Below, one piece after another: positions 5,643 to 12,652 of a DNA stretch of 37,103 nt. This DNA is from a virus: positions 1-37,103 of the IMG/VR virus record IMGVR_UViG_3300046698_000089; one strand, written 5' to 3'. The notes below the pieces were generated by a model. It was not told the origin of the DNA, searched no databases, and was given only the letters and a program-made list of their open reading frames with translations. The translations under genes and the position numbers were made by a program. Position 1 is the stretch's first letter; each line of letters begins with the position of its first letter.

Positions 5643-5942
5643 ATGCCCACTGACTCTGCCGCCCTCTCTGCCGCACCCGCAAGAGCAATACTCTTATGGA
5701 CCGATGATCGCGACCTATACGCCGAGTTTCCTGGTCCCGACGGCCTGCCCGTGGTAGTGCGCTACCCCCTGACCTCCGCCGGCCTATCCTCCGCCATCGG
5801 CCTAATCCGCACCCGTACCAGCGACCGAGGCTCCACCTATGACTGGAAAACTCGTCCACCCATCGACGTCCGCGCACCCGGTACTCCCGCGCAACGTGAA
5901 AATGCTCGCGCTGTACTCAGGCGATTGAGGATGATAGGATGA
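5643..5942 (+). CDS. early protein of unknown function
   Basis: 99 aa; AAGGA about 11 bases before the ATG. The N-terminal half has beta-like stretches (ARAILLWTDDRDLYAEFPGP, then GLPVVVRYPLT) and the C terminus is basic (RENARAVLRRLRMIG). It is GC-rich and well matched to late-gene codon use. No family recognised. The stop overlaps an ATG at 5939, but the next gene more likely begins at 6041. Confidence 0.7.
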   Translation: MPTDSAALSAAPARAILLWTDDRDLYAEFPGPDGLPVVVRYPLTSAGLSSAIGLIRTRTSDRGSTYDWKTRPPIDVRAPGTPAQRENARAVLRRLRMIG

Positions 5943-6040
5943 CTATATATATCTTTCCAATGCCCAGTATAGCAGAAGTTTTAATGGGTATTGAAGCTAG
6001 TTCCCATACCGACGGTCCAGCCCCAACAAGGAATCCCCGC

Positions 6041-6247
6041 ATGAAACGCATGTCCCTAGCCGAACATACGCTAAAGAAACAATATGATCGTATTCTAGCC
6101 GACGAGCATACTATAGAGACAGAAATAACCTTGCTCAAAGTGCGCCAAGCAGTGTTATGGACTCAGCGTACAGCCATTGAAACTGAGCGGTATCGACTTG
6201 AACGAGCTCGTAAAGTTTCCAGGGCTTATAACAAATCCAAACCATGA
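6041..6247 (+). CDS. small coiled-coil protein, paralog of the gene at 11268-11468
   Basis: 68 aa from ATG 6041, with AAGGA 8 bases upstream. The frame is open back to ATG 5939 (102 aa), but the paralog begins at the same MKRMS, which favours 6041. Both proteins share MKRMS(L/I)AE(H/Q)TLKKQ at the start and L(E)xARK near the end, with a charged helical middle. Function unknown; a small coiled-coil dimer seems likely. Duplication in one operon is unusual for a gene this small. Confidence 0.7.
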   Translation: MKRMSLAEHTLKKQYDRILADEHTIETEITLLKVRQAVLWTQRTAIETERYRLERARKVSRAYNKSKP

Positions 6248-6567
6248 CCCTAGACTCTCTAATCGCCACCATCCTACTCGACGGCTGGCACATCAGTCTC
6301 CACACTAAGCATGATGGCTCCTGGGAAGCCTCATGCCACAAGCCCTCGCCCGCTGGCCTAGTCTCTGCCTCCGGGGCATTCTTTGCCTATGGCAAGGACA
6401 CCGCCGAATCCCCAGTAGACGCCCTAACCATCGCGCATGTAAAAGCCTGCCTCGACCTTGCCAACCTGCGCCCAATGCCATTCCCCGAGCCACTCCCCGA
6501 CCTGCTGAACCTGCTGAGACCAAGCAATAGCTCTCCATATGTCCCCCGCATGACCCGAAGGATATAA
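6244..6567 (+). CDS. early protein of unknown function
   Basis: 107 aa beginning in an ATGA overlap with the previous gene. Residues 8-60 look like a small alpha/beta domain (ILLDGWHISLHTKHDGSWEA, then GAFFAYGKDTAESP). A helix (LTIAHVKACLDLANL) and a Pro-rich stretch follow. The last residues TRRI are encoded by the ribosome site of the next gene. No family named with confidence. Confidence 0.7.
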   Translation: MTLDSLIATILLDGWHISLHTKHDGSWEASCHKPSPAGLVSASGAFFAYGKDTAESPVDALTIAHVKACLDLANLRPMPFPEPLPDLLNLLRPSNSSPYVPRMTRRI

Positions 6568-6570
6568 CCC

Positions 6571-6879
6571 ATGATCCCCAGTACTAGACTACGTATCTGG
6601 CTTGGCCTAGAAAAAGACAACACTCAAACCGTCTGTGTATATAATCTTGTAACCGATCTATTTACACAAGTTACTGACCTGCGCAGCGAAGTTCACATAC
6701 AGAATGCCGCTCTCGGTCGCATCATCGCCAAGCTAGACCCCACTTTTGGCCAGTCCGAACTTGACCTTGACTCCGCCCGCAAAGTCGAATCGGACGAACT
6801 CGGTGACGACATCATCAAACGCCTGCAAGCCGAACAGGCTGTTATAGACCACTATCATTATACTCCTACACAGGACTAA
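6571..6879 (+). CDS. early protein of unknown function
   Basis: 102 aa; AAGGA 8 bases before the ATG and 3 bases after the previous stop. The middle is helical and coiled-coil-like (LVTDLFTQVTDLRSEVHIQN). The C terminus is acidic. No recognised domain. Confidence 0.7.
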   Translation: MIPSTRLRIWLGLEKDNTQTVCVYNLVTDLFTQVTDLRSEVHIQNAALGRIIAKLDPTFGQSELDLDSARKVESDELGDDIIKRLQAEQAVIDHYHYTPTQD

Positions 6880-6882
6880 CCC

Positions 6883-6918
6883 ATGCCCCGCTACGAAACC
6901 ACCCTCGGAGACCTATAA
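6883..6918 (+). CDS. 11-codon leader-like mini-ORF
   Basis: It encodes MPRYETTLGDL and ends in TAATG, overlapping the next ATG. Its start resembles the N terminus of the protein at 7142 (MSKYETTAGHI). It could be a translational leader that delivers ribosomes to the gene at 6918, or a remnant of a duplicated gene cut short by insertion of the 6918 gene. It is too short to judge by codon use. Confidence 0.3.
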   Translation: MPRYETTLGDL

Positions 6919-7145
6919 TGATCCTCATCACCTACATCGAATTCTCCGACGGCAGCACAAGCTCCGCCAAGCCCATGTCCGCTGCCCTCGACTATTGCGA
7001 ATGGCTCCGCGATGGCAACGTCGAATACTCCCATGCCACCGTTGAAGATCTAGGTCTCATCGACACTGACCATGGCGAAGTCGACGGCATCCCGCTGGAT
7101 GTTCGTCAGGCGATCGCGAAGATTGTGTTGGAGGATGCATCATGA
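6918..7145 (+). CDS. early protein of unknown function
   Basis: 75 aa; GGAG 8 bases before the ATG. It has a beta-rich start (MILITYIEFSDGSTSSAKPM), a CEWLRDG segment and an acidic C terminus. The stop overlaps the next ATG (ATGA). The type resembles small phage proteins with no known function. Confidence 0.75.
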   Translation: MILITYIEFSDGSTSSAKPMSAALDYCEWLRDGNVEYSHATVEDLGLIDTDHGEVDGIPLDVRQAIAKIVLEDAS

Positions 7146-7375
7146 GCAAATACGAAACCACCGCCGGACACATTACCAAATCCGATACCTTCGCCCAACT
7201 CAATGAGCATCTAATCCGCTGTCAAGAACTCTGTGCCCTCATGGCCCACCTGCTGGCGACCGAAGACACCCAAATGGACAAGCTCCTCTCCCGCGGCTGG
7301 CTCGGCATGTCCGAGATGTTCAAAATGACCCAGCACAAAGTCATCGAAATGGCCAAGGGGAAGCTTCAATCATGA
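7142..7375 (+). CDS. small helical early protein
   Basis: 77 aa, ATGA-coupled to both neighbours. It is almost entirely helical in pattern (LNEHLIRCQELCALMAHLLA). Its N terminus (MSKYETTAGHI) is echoed by the mini-ORF at 6883. No known family. Confidence 0.75.
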   Translation: MSKYETTAGHITKSDTFAQLNEHLIRCQELCALMAHLLATEDTQMDKLLSRGWLGMSEMFKMTQHKVIEMAKGKLQS

Positions 7376-7914
7376 CCAGCACAGACGTGTCACCAGCGGC
7401 CGTCGCGGCGATGATCAGTTATCTGCGCGGAGCCTGCGTTGGCTACGGAGAGGAGGCTGATTTTATCCAAGCCCTCTCTGCCGAGCGCGATGAGCTCGCT
7501 GCGAGGCTCGCGGAAGCGGAGCGGGCGCGTGACGACTACAACGACGATTCAGTGCGCTTGGTTCACGAGAAAATGGACGCGATTGACAACCTCCGTGCCG
7601 CCAACACGAAGCTAGGATTTGTCGAGGCGCTCGACGCTTGTCAGCGCGGCCTCGCTCTGTGGCGAGACAAACCTCATAATTTCAAATGGTGGAATCGCAT
7701 TGATGGGACGCCGATCCCCAACGATCTCTTGGTCTGCATCGCGGAGATTTTGCAACAGACGGCCAATGCGGATCGGGTAAACCTCACCACCGCCAACGCC
7801 GAGATCGCACAGATGCGTCAACAGATCGCGTGGTTTCAAGCCGAAGCAGCGAAGCCTTCATTTCGTGTCGAGGCAGACTTTTCCCCTCCGCCACAGGAGC
7901 CAGCCCATGACTGA
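7372..7914 (+). CDS. coiled-coil phage protein of unknown function
   Basis: 180 aa, ATGA overlap with the previous gene. Residues 30-75 are a long charged coiled coil (SAERDELAARLAEAERARDD). A Trp-rich central part (LALWRDKPHNFKWWNRIDGT) and a second helix (TTANAEIAQMRQQIAWFQAE) follow. This layout is common in accessory phage proteins of the ead/Ea22 sort; the relation is by appearance only. It overlaps the next gene by 8 bases. Confidence 0.75.
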   Translation: MTSTDVSPAAVAAMISYLRGACVGYGEEADFIQALSAERDELAARLAEAERARDDYNDDSVRLVHEKMDAIDNLRAANTKLGFVEALDACQRGLALWRDKPHNFKWWNRIDGTPIPNDLLVCIAEILQQTANADRVNLTTANAEIAQMRQQIAWFQAEAAKPSFRVEADFSPPPQEPAHD

Positions 7915-8206
7915 GACAGACGCACAAACACGGCGAGATATAGCCCGCGCCATGCTGCGCATGTTCGAGGAAGTAGAGGGCGCGGCAGTAGACAGAATGC
8001 TGTCTGCACTTCGATTTGCCGAGAGCAACCTTCCCGCCGAGTCCCGCCCCTCCGCCATCCGCGAGGCGGTGGAAGAGGAGAGGGAGGCGTGCGCGAAGCT
8101 TGTTGCGGCTCACGGCATAGCGGGAATGCCGTTCGATGTTGGTTCATGGACGCCAGGGGCGATCGCCGCCGCGATCCGCGCGCGGGGAGAGGAGAATGGC
8201 AAATGA
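7907..8206 (+). CDS. phage protein with EREACAK / AAIRARG motifs
   Basis: 99 aa from ATG 7907, chosen for AGGAG 8 bases upstream; the frame is open further up inside the previous gene. The C-terminal half (VEEEREACAKLVAAHGIAGM ... AIAAAIRARG) is a pattern found at the ends of many small phage proteins, often with unknown function. The N-terminal half is helical. The stop overlaps the next ATG. Confidence 0.75.
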   Translation: MTETDAQTRRDIARAMLRMFEEVEGAAVDRMLSALRFAESNLPAESRPSAIREAVEEEREACAKLVAAHGIAGMPFDVGSWTPGAIAAAIRARGEENGK

Positions 8207-8556
8207 ACGCCGATCAGATCAAACACATGGTGGACCGCTTCTTGATGTGGCCTCTGCCGAGGAATTTCACCCCGGACAACGGCATCAGTTATAAGCGGCC
8301 GAATTACGCGCCGAACGTCCCCGGCCCGAGCGGCACCAACCTGCTCGACGCCCTGCAAGCCGAGGCGATGGTTCACCACATGGTCGAGGGGCTTCCCGCC
8401 GATACTCAGCGCGCCAGCTTCGTCCGTGGCGAACTGGGCAACATCGAAGCCGATCGAGCAATGACAAGTCTAACTAAACCCAAACCCGTCGACCCCCTCA
8501 ACCGCGACGAAGCCTACTCTGACAAGCTTGCCGACAACTTTCGCGGATGGCCTTGA
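8203..8556 (+). CDS. conserved phage protein of unknown function
   Basis: 117 aa from ATG 8203, with GAGGAG upstream and an ATGA overlap. The first 65 residues (VDRFLMWPLPRNFTPDNGIS ... GTNLLDALQAEAMVHHMVEG) match a short conserved protein that I recall from many proteobacterial phages, with no assigned role. The stop codon lies inside the -35 box of the promoter at 8553. Confidence 0.8.
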   Translation: MNADQIKHMVDRFLMWPLPRNFTPDNGISYKRPNYAPNVPGPSGTNLLDALQAEAMVHHMVEGLPADTQRASFVRGELGNIEADRAMTSLTKPKPVDPLNRDEAYSDKLADNFRGWP

Positions 8557-8582
8557 CAAATCAGGGTATATGTGAGTATAAT
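8553..8582 (+). promoter_or_regulatory. full-consensus sigma70 promoter
   Basis: TTGACA (8553-8558), an 18-base spacer and TATAAT (8577-8582), both hexamers perfect. It would start a transcript near 8590, just before the 28-aa membrane protein and upstream of the zinc-ribbon and endolysin genes. It is the best promoter seen in the window and suggests use of host RNA polymerase. Confidence 0.8.
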
Positions 8583-8610
8583 ACGTCTCAAGCTCAGAAA
8601 AGGAAACCGT

Positions 8611-8697
8611 ATGTGGAACATTGATCCACTGCCTGGTTTAGTAACAATCGCCGTTGTGCTTATCATCATCGCCTTTCTAGTTGGCCACTTCATCTAA
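8611..8697 (+). CDS. 28-aa single-span membrane peptide
   Basis: ATG 8611 with AAGGA 6 bases upstream, about 20 bases after the predicted transcription start. Residues 9-27 (GLVTIAVVLIIIAFLVGHF) form one membrane segment. It is the first gene behind a consensus promoter and lies two genes before the endolysin, so a pinholin-like or membrane-acting role is possible (inference). Many phage micropeptides have no known role. Confidence 0.65.
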   Translation: MWNIDPLPGLVTIAVVLIIIAFLVGHFI

Positions 8698-8707
8698 GGA
8701 ACCACCC

Positions 8708-8911
8708 ATGCCCGAAGAAGATCGCACATTCATCCACGTTGCCAAGAAAGAAATCCGCAAGGACCTAATTGGCTACGACGAGCAAGGCAATTGCGGGCGA
8801 TGTCACGGCCCGCTTGAAAGCGGCTTCGGTATGGCAGGTGGTGGTTTCGGCCCATATGCCTACTGCCCCAAATGCGAAGAAGTAGTCGATAAAGTTGAGG
8901 ACCCAACCTAA
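8708..8911 (+). CDS. zinc-ribbon protein
   Basis: 67 aa from ATG 8708, with AAGGA 6 bases upstream. Cys29/Cys32 (CGRC) and Cys53/Cys56 (CPKC) make a four-cysteine zinc site. The stop overlaps the endolysin ATG (TAATG). Such small zinc proteins can bind nucleic acid or protein; the target cannot be read from the sequence. Confidence 0.8.
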   Translation: MPEEDRTFIHVAKKEIRKDLIGYDEQGNCGRCHGPLESGFGMAGGGFGPYAYCPKCEEVVDKVEDPT

Positions 8912-9384
8912 TGACCGACCCTCGCTTCACCCCCGTCATCTCCTACGCCATCGCCTCCCACGCCAAGTTCTATCCCCGCGGACCATTCGCCAGCATCACC
9001 CTCGCCCAGTGGGCCATCGAGTCCGCCTACGGCATCATCCTCTCCGGCCGCAACAACTGCTTCGGTATCAAAGCCACCGCGGCTCAAATCCAAATGGGCC
9101 AGGCAACCCCCCGCTGGACCCACGAGACCCTCGGTGGCCAATACCAAAAGATGCTCCAATACTTCGCCGACTATAACACCCTCGGCGACTGTTTCGACGC
9201 CCACGCTCACCTGCTCACCACCCCCTGGTATCAGCGTTGCTTCGACGCCACAACCTCGCATGAATATGCCCACGCCCTCTGGCTCTGTCACTACGCCACT
9301 GGCATCCCCGGCCATCCCTACGACGCAACGCTGATTGCGGTTATGGATGCGAATGATCTGTATCAGTTTGATAAGGCGGCCTAA
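8911..9384 (+). CDS. endolysin, glucosaminidase / FlgJ-like (GH73-type)
   Basis: 157 aa. Residues 26-55 (FASITLAQWAIESAYGIILS, then NNCFGIKA) match the GH73 glucosaminidase signature; Glu37 is the likely catalytic acid. Residues 107-140 (DATTSHEYAHALWLCHYATG) fit the second half of the domain, in which Y-A and tyrosine residues line the groove. The enzyme would cut peptidoglycan glycan chains at lysis. There is no signal peptide, so a holin or another route is needed for release. It sits in the early plus-strand operon, about 10 kb from the lysis-type cassette. Confidence 0.85.
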   Translation: MTDPRFTPVISYAIASHAKFYPRGPFASITLAQWAIESAYGIILSGRNNCFGIKATAAQIQMGQATPRWTHETLGGQYQKMLQYFADYNTLGDCFDAHAHLLTTPWYQRCFDATTSHEYAHALWLCHYATGIPGHPYDATLIAVMDANDLYQFDKAA

Positions 9385-9385
9385 G

Positions 9386-9652
9386 ATGCTCACATACGAC
9401 GACGATAAAGATCAGCTTGTGTTTGCAACTGGGAAGCGAATATACTGTTACGGTGGCAATCCAAGCATTGGATTGTATGAGTACGAAGCAATGAACTACT
9501 CCTACGGTTCAGATGGCGGATTCAACACATTTGAGGATACCACAGATTACGCGCAAGACATCACCATCGATGAGGCTATTGAAATTGCTGATGCCATGAT
9601 TGATACTTGGATCAAGCATAAACAATTTCTTGTAAACAAGGAAAGGCCCTGA
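9386..9652 (+). CDS. AT-rich small acidic protein, unknown
   Basis: 88 aa from ATG 9386, 1 base after the endolysin stop, with AAGG upstream. It is acidic and Tyr-rich (YEYEAMNYSYGSDGGFNTFE). Base and codon use are more AT-rich than both neighbours, which suggests separate acquisition. The C-terminal helix (IDEAIEIADAMIDTWIKHKQ) is the only clear structure. Confidence 0.7.
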   Translation: MLTYDDDKDQLVFATGKRIYCYGGNPSIGLYEYEAMNYSYGSDGGFNTFEDTTDYAQDITIDEAIEIADAMIDTWIKHKQFLVNKERP

Positions 9653-9655
9653 CCC

Positions 9656-10078
9656 TTGTCCCTCACCGACCAACCCGCAGCCTACAAAGACTGCTACGAG
9701 CTCTACCGGCGAGCCCTAGACACTCCCGGCGGCATCCGTATGCCAGTCTCCAAACGCAAATCCGAAGCCGGCTACTTCCAACTCCGCATGAACAAGGCCC
9801 GAACCATCGAGCGAGCATTCTCTCGCCGGGCCTATCCCTCCGACAGCCCCATGTACGACCGATCCGAGTATGACTCCCTCCAGGTCCAAGTCAAAGGTCC
9901 AGACGACGAAGGATTCTACTGGCTGTACATCCGTTCCCACGGCCGCATGGACCTGCTACAATATGTCGAGGCCATCGCCGACACCGAGCCTGAGGTGTTG
10001 CAGATTGAACATCAGCCCACGGATGAACAGCATCCTAACAATAACGGTGATGACTACATTGACCCGGAGCTAGCATGA
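9656..10078 (+). CDS. conserved phage protein of unknown function
   Basis: 140 aa from a TTG start at 9656, with AAAGG 9 bases upstream. Residues 6-60 (PAAYKDCYELYRRALDTPGG ... KARTIERAFSRRAYP) are helical and basic, followed by a beta part (DSLQVQVKGPDDEGFYWLYI). The last third is acidic and probably flexible. The type is familiar from related phages but I know no function. The stop overlaps the next ATG. Confidence 0.75.
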   Translation: MSLTDQPAAYKDCYELYRRALDTPGGIRMPVSKRKSEAGYFQLRMNKARTIERAFSRRAYPSDSPMYDRSEYDSLQVQVKGPDDEGFYWLYIRSHGRMDLLQYVEAIADTEPEVLQIEHQPTDEQHPNNNGDDYIDPELA

Positions 10079-10374
10079 ACAAGTTCAGAATTAAAACCCT
10101 AGAAGGCAAGCAAACCTATATCTATCACATAGACCTAGGCGCAGATCTACCCGGATTCAGCTGTGAGAAACAATACGAAGTCTATACAGATTTGCTGTAT
10201 ATAAATGGCAGGCATGTACTGAGTCAAGTTGACAAAGCCTTGTGCGAGCTTAGTGGTAATCAACCAGCATTCCGAATGGCTGAGCTTAAAGCCTGGATCG
10301 AGTGTATATGTCAAGAAATTGGTCTTGATATAAATACTCTGGACATGAATCCAGTCGAGCTAGCAGATGATTAG
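10075..10374 (+). CDS. AT-rich small protein, unknown
   Basis: 99 aa, ATGA overlap with the previous gene. Codons are AT-rich (ATA, AGA, CTA common), unlike the neighbours. The N terminus is beta-like (FRIKTLEGKQTYIYHIDLGA); the C terminus is helical with three cysteines near residues 56-83. No family recognised. Confidence 0.7.
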   Translation: MNKFRIKTLEGKQTYIYHIDLGADLPGFSCEKQYEVYTDLLYINGRHVLSQVDKALCELSGNQPAFRMAELKAWIECICQEIGLDINTLDMNPVELADD

Positions 10375-10669
10375 CCGGCGCGGACTCATCACCGGACTGA
10401 TCGCCCTCGTCGCCGCCCCGGCAATCATTCGCACGCCTGGGTTGCTGATGCCTATCAAGGGTATTCAGACTATAATCCCAAATGATTGGGAACACTATAC
10501 AAGCCAATTCAAATGGGAACGAGGACTGATTGCTAAAGACTGGAGATATACAGTTTATACTTCACTTCCACAAGCAGACTGGAGGAACTGCAATGCCCAC
10601 GATGAACAACCCGATCTGGTCCAGTCTATGGTATCGAGCCGCCAAGGAAGAAATCGGCATTGCCTTTAA
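10367..10669 (+). CDS. Tat/Sec-signal-bearing small protein, 3' end overlaps next gene
   Basis: 100 aa. The start MISRRGLITGLIALVAAPAI has twin Arg followed by a hydrophobic stretch, a Tat-like export signal commonly seen on short phage proteins of this kind. The last 26 residues overlap the next gene in another frame (77 bases) and look unlike natural protein (Gln, Ser, Arg, Cys tail), so the gene may be truncated or shifted there. Location would be the cell envelope if the signal works. Confidence 0.6.
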   Translation: MISRRGLITGLIALVAAPAIIRTPGLLMPIKGIQTIIPNDWEHYTSQFKWERGLIAKDWRYTVYTSLPQADWRNCNAHDEQPDLVQSMVSSRQGRNRHCL

Positions 10670-10820
10670 GCTCGACAAAGCCTGGCCTTGGTTCCTCAGC
10701 GGCATGGGCAAGACTCGACCAGCAGGCTTCAAAGACTACACGCTCTCGCCAACCAGCGACCCCACCACCTTCTTCATCACCAAACCCAACGCTGTTATCG
10801 ACGACAGCATACCGGATTGA
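10593..10820 (+). CDS. small phage protein of unknown function
   Basis: 75 aa from ATG 10593, with GGAGG 7 bases upstream. Trp-rich start (MNNPIWSSLWYRAAKEEIGI ... KAWPWFLSGMGK). It overlaps the end of the exported-protein gene. The strong ribosome site and normal composition make this the better supported frame of the two. Confidence 0.7.
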   Translation: MPTMNNPIWSSLWYRAAKEEIGIAFKLDKAWPWFLSGMGKTRPAGFKDYTLSPTSDPTTFFITKPNAVIDDSIPD

Positions 10821-10825
10821 GGCCC

Positions 10826-11011
10826 ATGCCCAGTACATGCTCTTACACAGCTTATGATATGTGGGCTCTTCTAGCCTTATGCGGAGTGACCCTAGCCTGG
10901 GGTCTAATAATGTACCTCAAATGGGTCGGGCTTTATCTAGATCACAAACGCTTGATAGACTTCCATCACTACACCATCTATCGCCAAGGCCAACCTCCGG
11001 AGGTACACTGA
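10826..11011 (+). CDS. small membrane protein
   Basis: 61 aa from ATG 10826. Residues 13-33 (WALLALCGVTLAWGLIMYLK) are one membrane segment; the C terminus is His/Tyr-rich (LDHKRLIDFHHYTIYRQGQP). GAGG lies close upstream. The stop overlaps the next ATG (TGATG). Function unknown. Confidence 0.65.
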   Translation: MPSTCSYTAYDMWALLALCGVTLAWGLIMYLKWVGLYLDHKRLIDFHHYTIYRQGQPPEVH

Positions 11012-11268
11012 TGCCCGACCTTGCCCCTAACGATGTCAATATCTTGATGAATCGCATCGAGGAGATCAACGCCAAACCAGCCCCCGACCTCACCAGCGAC
11101 GACCTTGACCTCCTGATCGCCTACCATCGCCGCAACCGAGCCCGCAAGGCCGCAGGCGAGCGTGCCCTCGGTCACGCCATCACCGGCGCACCCAAGCCCG
11201 ATCTGAACCGCATCCTGAACCTGCCAATGGCCAAGCCCAAGACTAGTGGCATCACGAGGAGGATTTGA
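11011..11268 (+). CDS. small basic helical protein
   Basis: 85 aa from ATG 11011, with GGAGG 7 bases upstream. Residues 25-60 (PDLTSDDLDLLIAYHRRNRA) form helices with a basic patch; the end TRRI is encoded by the ribosome site of the next gene. The pattern LT..DL..LI...R..RA resembles small phage helical proteins of unknown role. Confidence 0.75.
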   Translation: MPDLAPNDVNILMNRIEEINAKPAPDLTSDDLDLLIAYHRRNRARKAAGERALGHAITGAPKPDLNRILNLPMAKPKTSGITRRI

Positions 11269-11468
11269 TGAAGCGAATGTCTATAGCTGAGCAAACCCTT
11301 AAAAAGCAAATTGATAATTTCAAGGGGCAATACAAAGACCTAACTATTGGTAAAGATGCAGTTAACAATCAAATGCTTGAACTGTCTCACGTTATAAGAG
11401 TACTTGAATTAGAAATGGACAGCCTTGAACAGGCCCGTAAGAAAGCCTCAGAACAACGAAAGCCCTAG
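11268..11468 (+). CDS. small coiled-coil protein, paralog of the gene at 6041-6247
   Basis: 66 aa from ATG 11268 (TGATG overlap, AGGAGG 5 bases upstream). It starts MKRMSIAEQTLKKQ, nearly the same as the protein at 6041, and ends LEQARKKASEQRKP. The whole protein is a charged helix. The AT-rich base use differs from the neighbouring genes. It is the last small gene before the replication module. Confidence 0.8.
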   Translation: MKRMSIAEQTLKKQIDNFKGQYKDLTIGKDAVNNQMLELSHVIRVLELEMDSLEQARKKASEQRKP

Positions 11469-11471
11469 CCC

Positions 11472-12473
11472 ATGCCCGATCAAGCCCTTGACGAATCCCA
11501 CGTAGCCACAACCACCACCTCGCCATTCCTACCGGGGACCCAGATACAGTATGCCTGGGACAGCACGTCGCTGGGCATGTTCAAAACTTGCCCACGCTAT
11601 TACGAATATGTAATGTTACAGGGCTACGCCGGTAAAGGCGAATCCGTCCACCTTCGCTTCGGCCTGGAATACCACGCCGCCCTGGAACAATTCGATCGCC
11701 TCATGGCCGAAGGAGCCGAACGTGAAGATGCAATACGAAAAGTGGTCAGGACCCTGCGCGAACGAATTCAGGACTGGCACCCAGACCTTGACACCAAAGC
11801 GGGCCACTATAAAAATCGTGACACTCTCGTTAGCCTTGTGGTCGACTACCTTGACCATTTCGCTGACGACCCAGCACAAACCTACATCCTCAACGACGGG
11901 ACGCCGGCGGTGGAGTTGAGTTTTAGGTTTGAGTTGGATTGGGGGCCAACTGGCTATGAGGTTGTCGAGCCGGGTGGTATGGGCCAGCCCTACCTCCTCT
12001 GCGGTCATCTCGATCGCGTCGTGGACTTCAACGATCAGTTGTTAGTCATGGATCGCAAGACTAGCACCACCACCTTGTCCGCCTATTACTTCAACCAATA
12101 CGAACCCCACAACCAAATGACCTTGTACACCCTCGCCGGCAAGATCATCCTCAACGCCCCAATCCGCGGAGTCATCATCGACGCCGCCCAGGTCCTCCTC
12201 GAAAAGCCCAATGCCTTCGCCCGAGGCTTCACCTACCGCACCGAGGACCAACTGGAAGAATGGCTTGCTGACCTGCGAGTGACCCTAGCCTTTGCCGAAT
12301 CGTGTGCCACCTCGGGCCACTTCCCCATGAACGATACCTCTTGCGACAAATTCGGCGGTTGTCGCTTCCGCGGCATCTGTTCCAAATCCCCCGCAGTCCG
12401 CGACCGATTCCTCGCGGCTGACTTTGAAAAACTAGACGAGGACTCCAAATGGAACCCCATGAAGAGCAGATAA
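11472..12473 (+). CDS. RecB/Cas4-like PD-(D/E)XK exonuclease with four-cysteine (Fe-S) site
   Basis: 333 aa. Nuclease motifs: His68 (GLEYHAA), Asp181 (GHLDRV), then Asp194-Arg195-Lys196 (VMDRKTS) as the D...(D)xK core. Cys40 near the N terminus and Cys291, Cys297 and Cys303 near the C terminus match the iron-sulfur cluster layout of AddB/Cas4-type nucleases. It probably resects DNA ends for the recombinase made by the Sak4-like gene downstream. It overlaps the next small gene by 25 bases. No strong ribosome site is seen before its ATG. Confidence 0.85.
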   Translation: MPDQALDESHVATTTTSPFLPGTQIQYAWDSTSLGMFKTCPRYYEYVMLQGYAGKGESVHLRFGLEYHAALEQFDRLMAEGAEREDAIRKVVRTLRERIQDWHPDLDTKAGHYKNRDTLVSLVVDYLDHFADDPAQTYILNDGTPAVELSFRFELDWGPTGYEVVEPGGMGQPYLLCGHLDRVVDFNDQLLVMDRKTSTTTLSAYYFNQYEPHNQMTLYTLAGKIILNAPIRGVIIDAAQVLLEKPNAFARGFTYRTEDQLEEWLADLRVTLAFAESCATSGHFPMNDTSCDKFGGCRFRGICSKSPAVRDRFLAADFEKLDEDSKWNPMKSR

Positions 12474-12652
12474 GATATTCGCTGTGGTCAATTATCACTG
12501 ACGTTGGCACAGCTCCTAGGTATTTCTTTGATGTAAATGGCAGAAGATTTTATACCTCAGAGCCGCATGGATTTCAAACTGACGATTGTGTTCATATCAC
12601 CATCACCAAGGAGCCCAAGCCCGATGCCCAGCCTCAGCAACCACCACTCTAA
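12449..12652 (+). CDS. small protein between nuclease and recombinase, unknown
   Basis: 67 aa; GAGGA precedes the ATG. It overlaps the nuclease gene by 25 bases and the next gene by 29 bases. It is beta-rich in the middle (RYFFDVNGRRFYTSEPHGFQ) with a Pro/Gln tail. It is part of the set of short AT-rich frames placed between replication genes. No family recognised. Confidence 0.55.
   Translation: MEPHEEQIRYSLWSIITDVGTAPRYFFDVNGRRFYTSEPHGFQTDDCVHITITKEPKPDAQPQQPPL

Noticed and set aside
8908-9393. 161-aa minus-strand frame opposite the endolysin
   Set aside because: The plus frame has a clear glucosaminidase signature; the minus frame is a Gly/Val-rich shadow.
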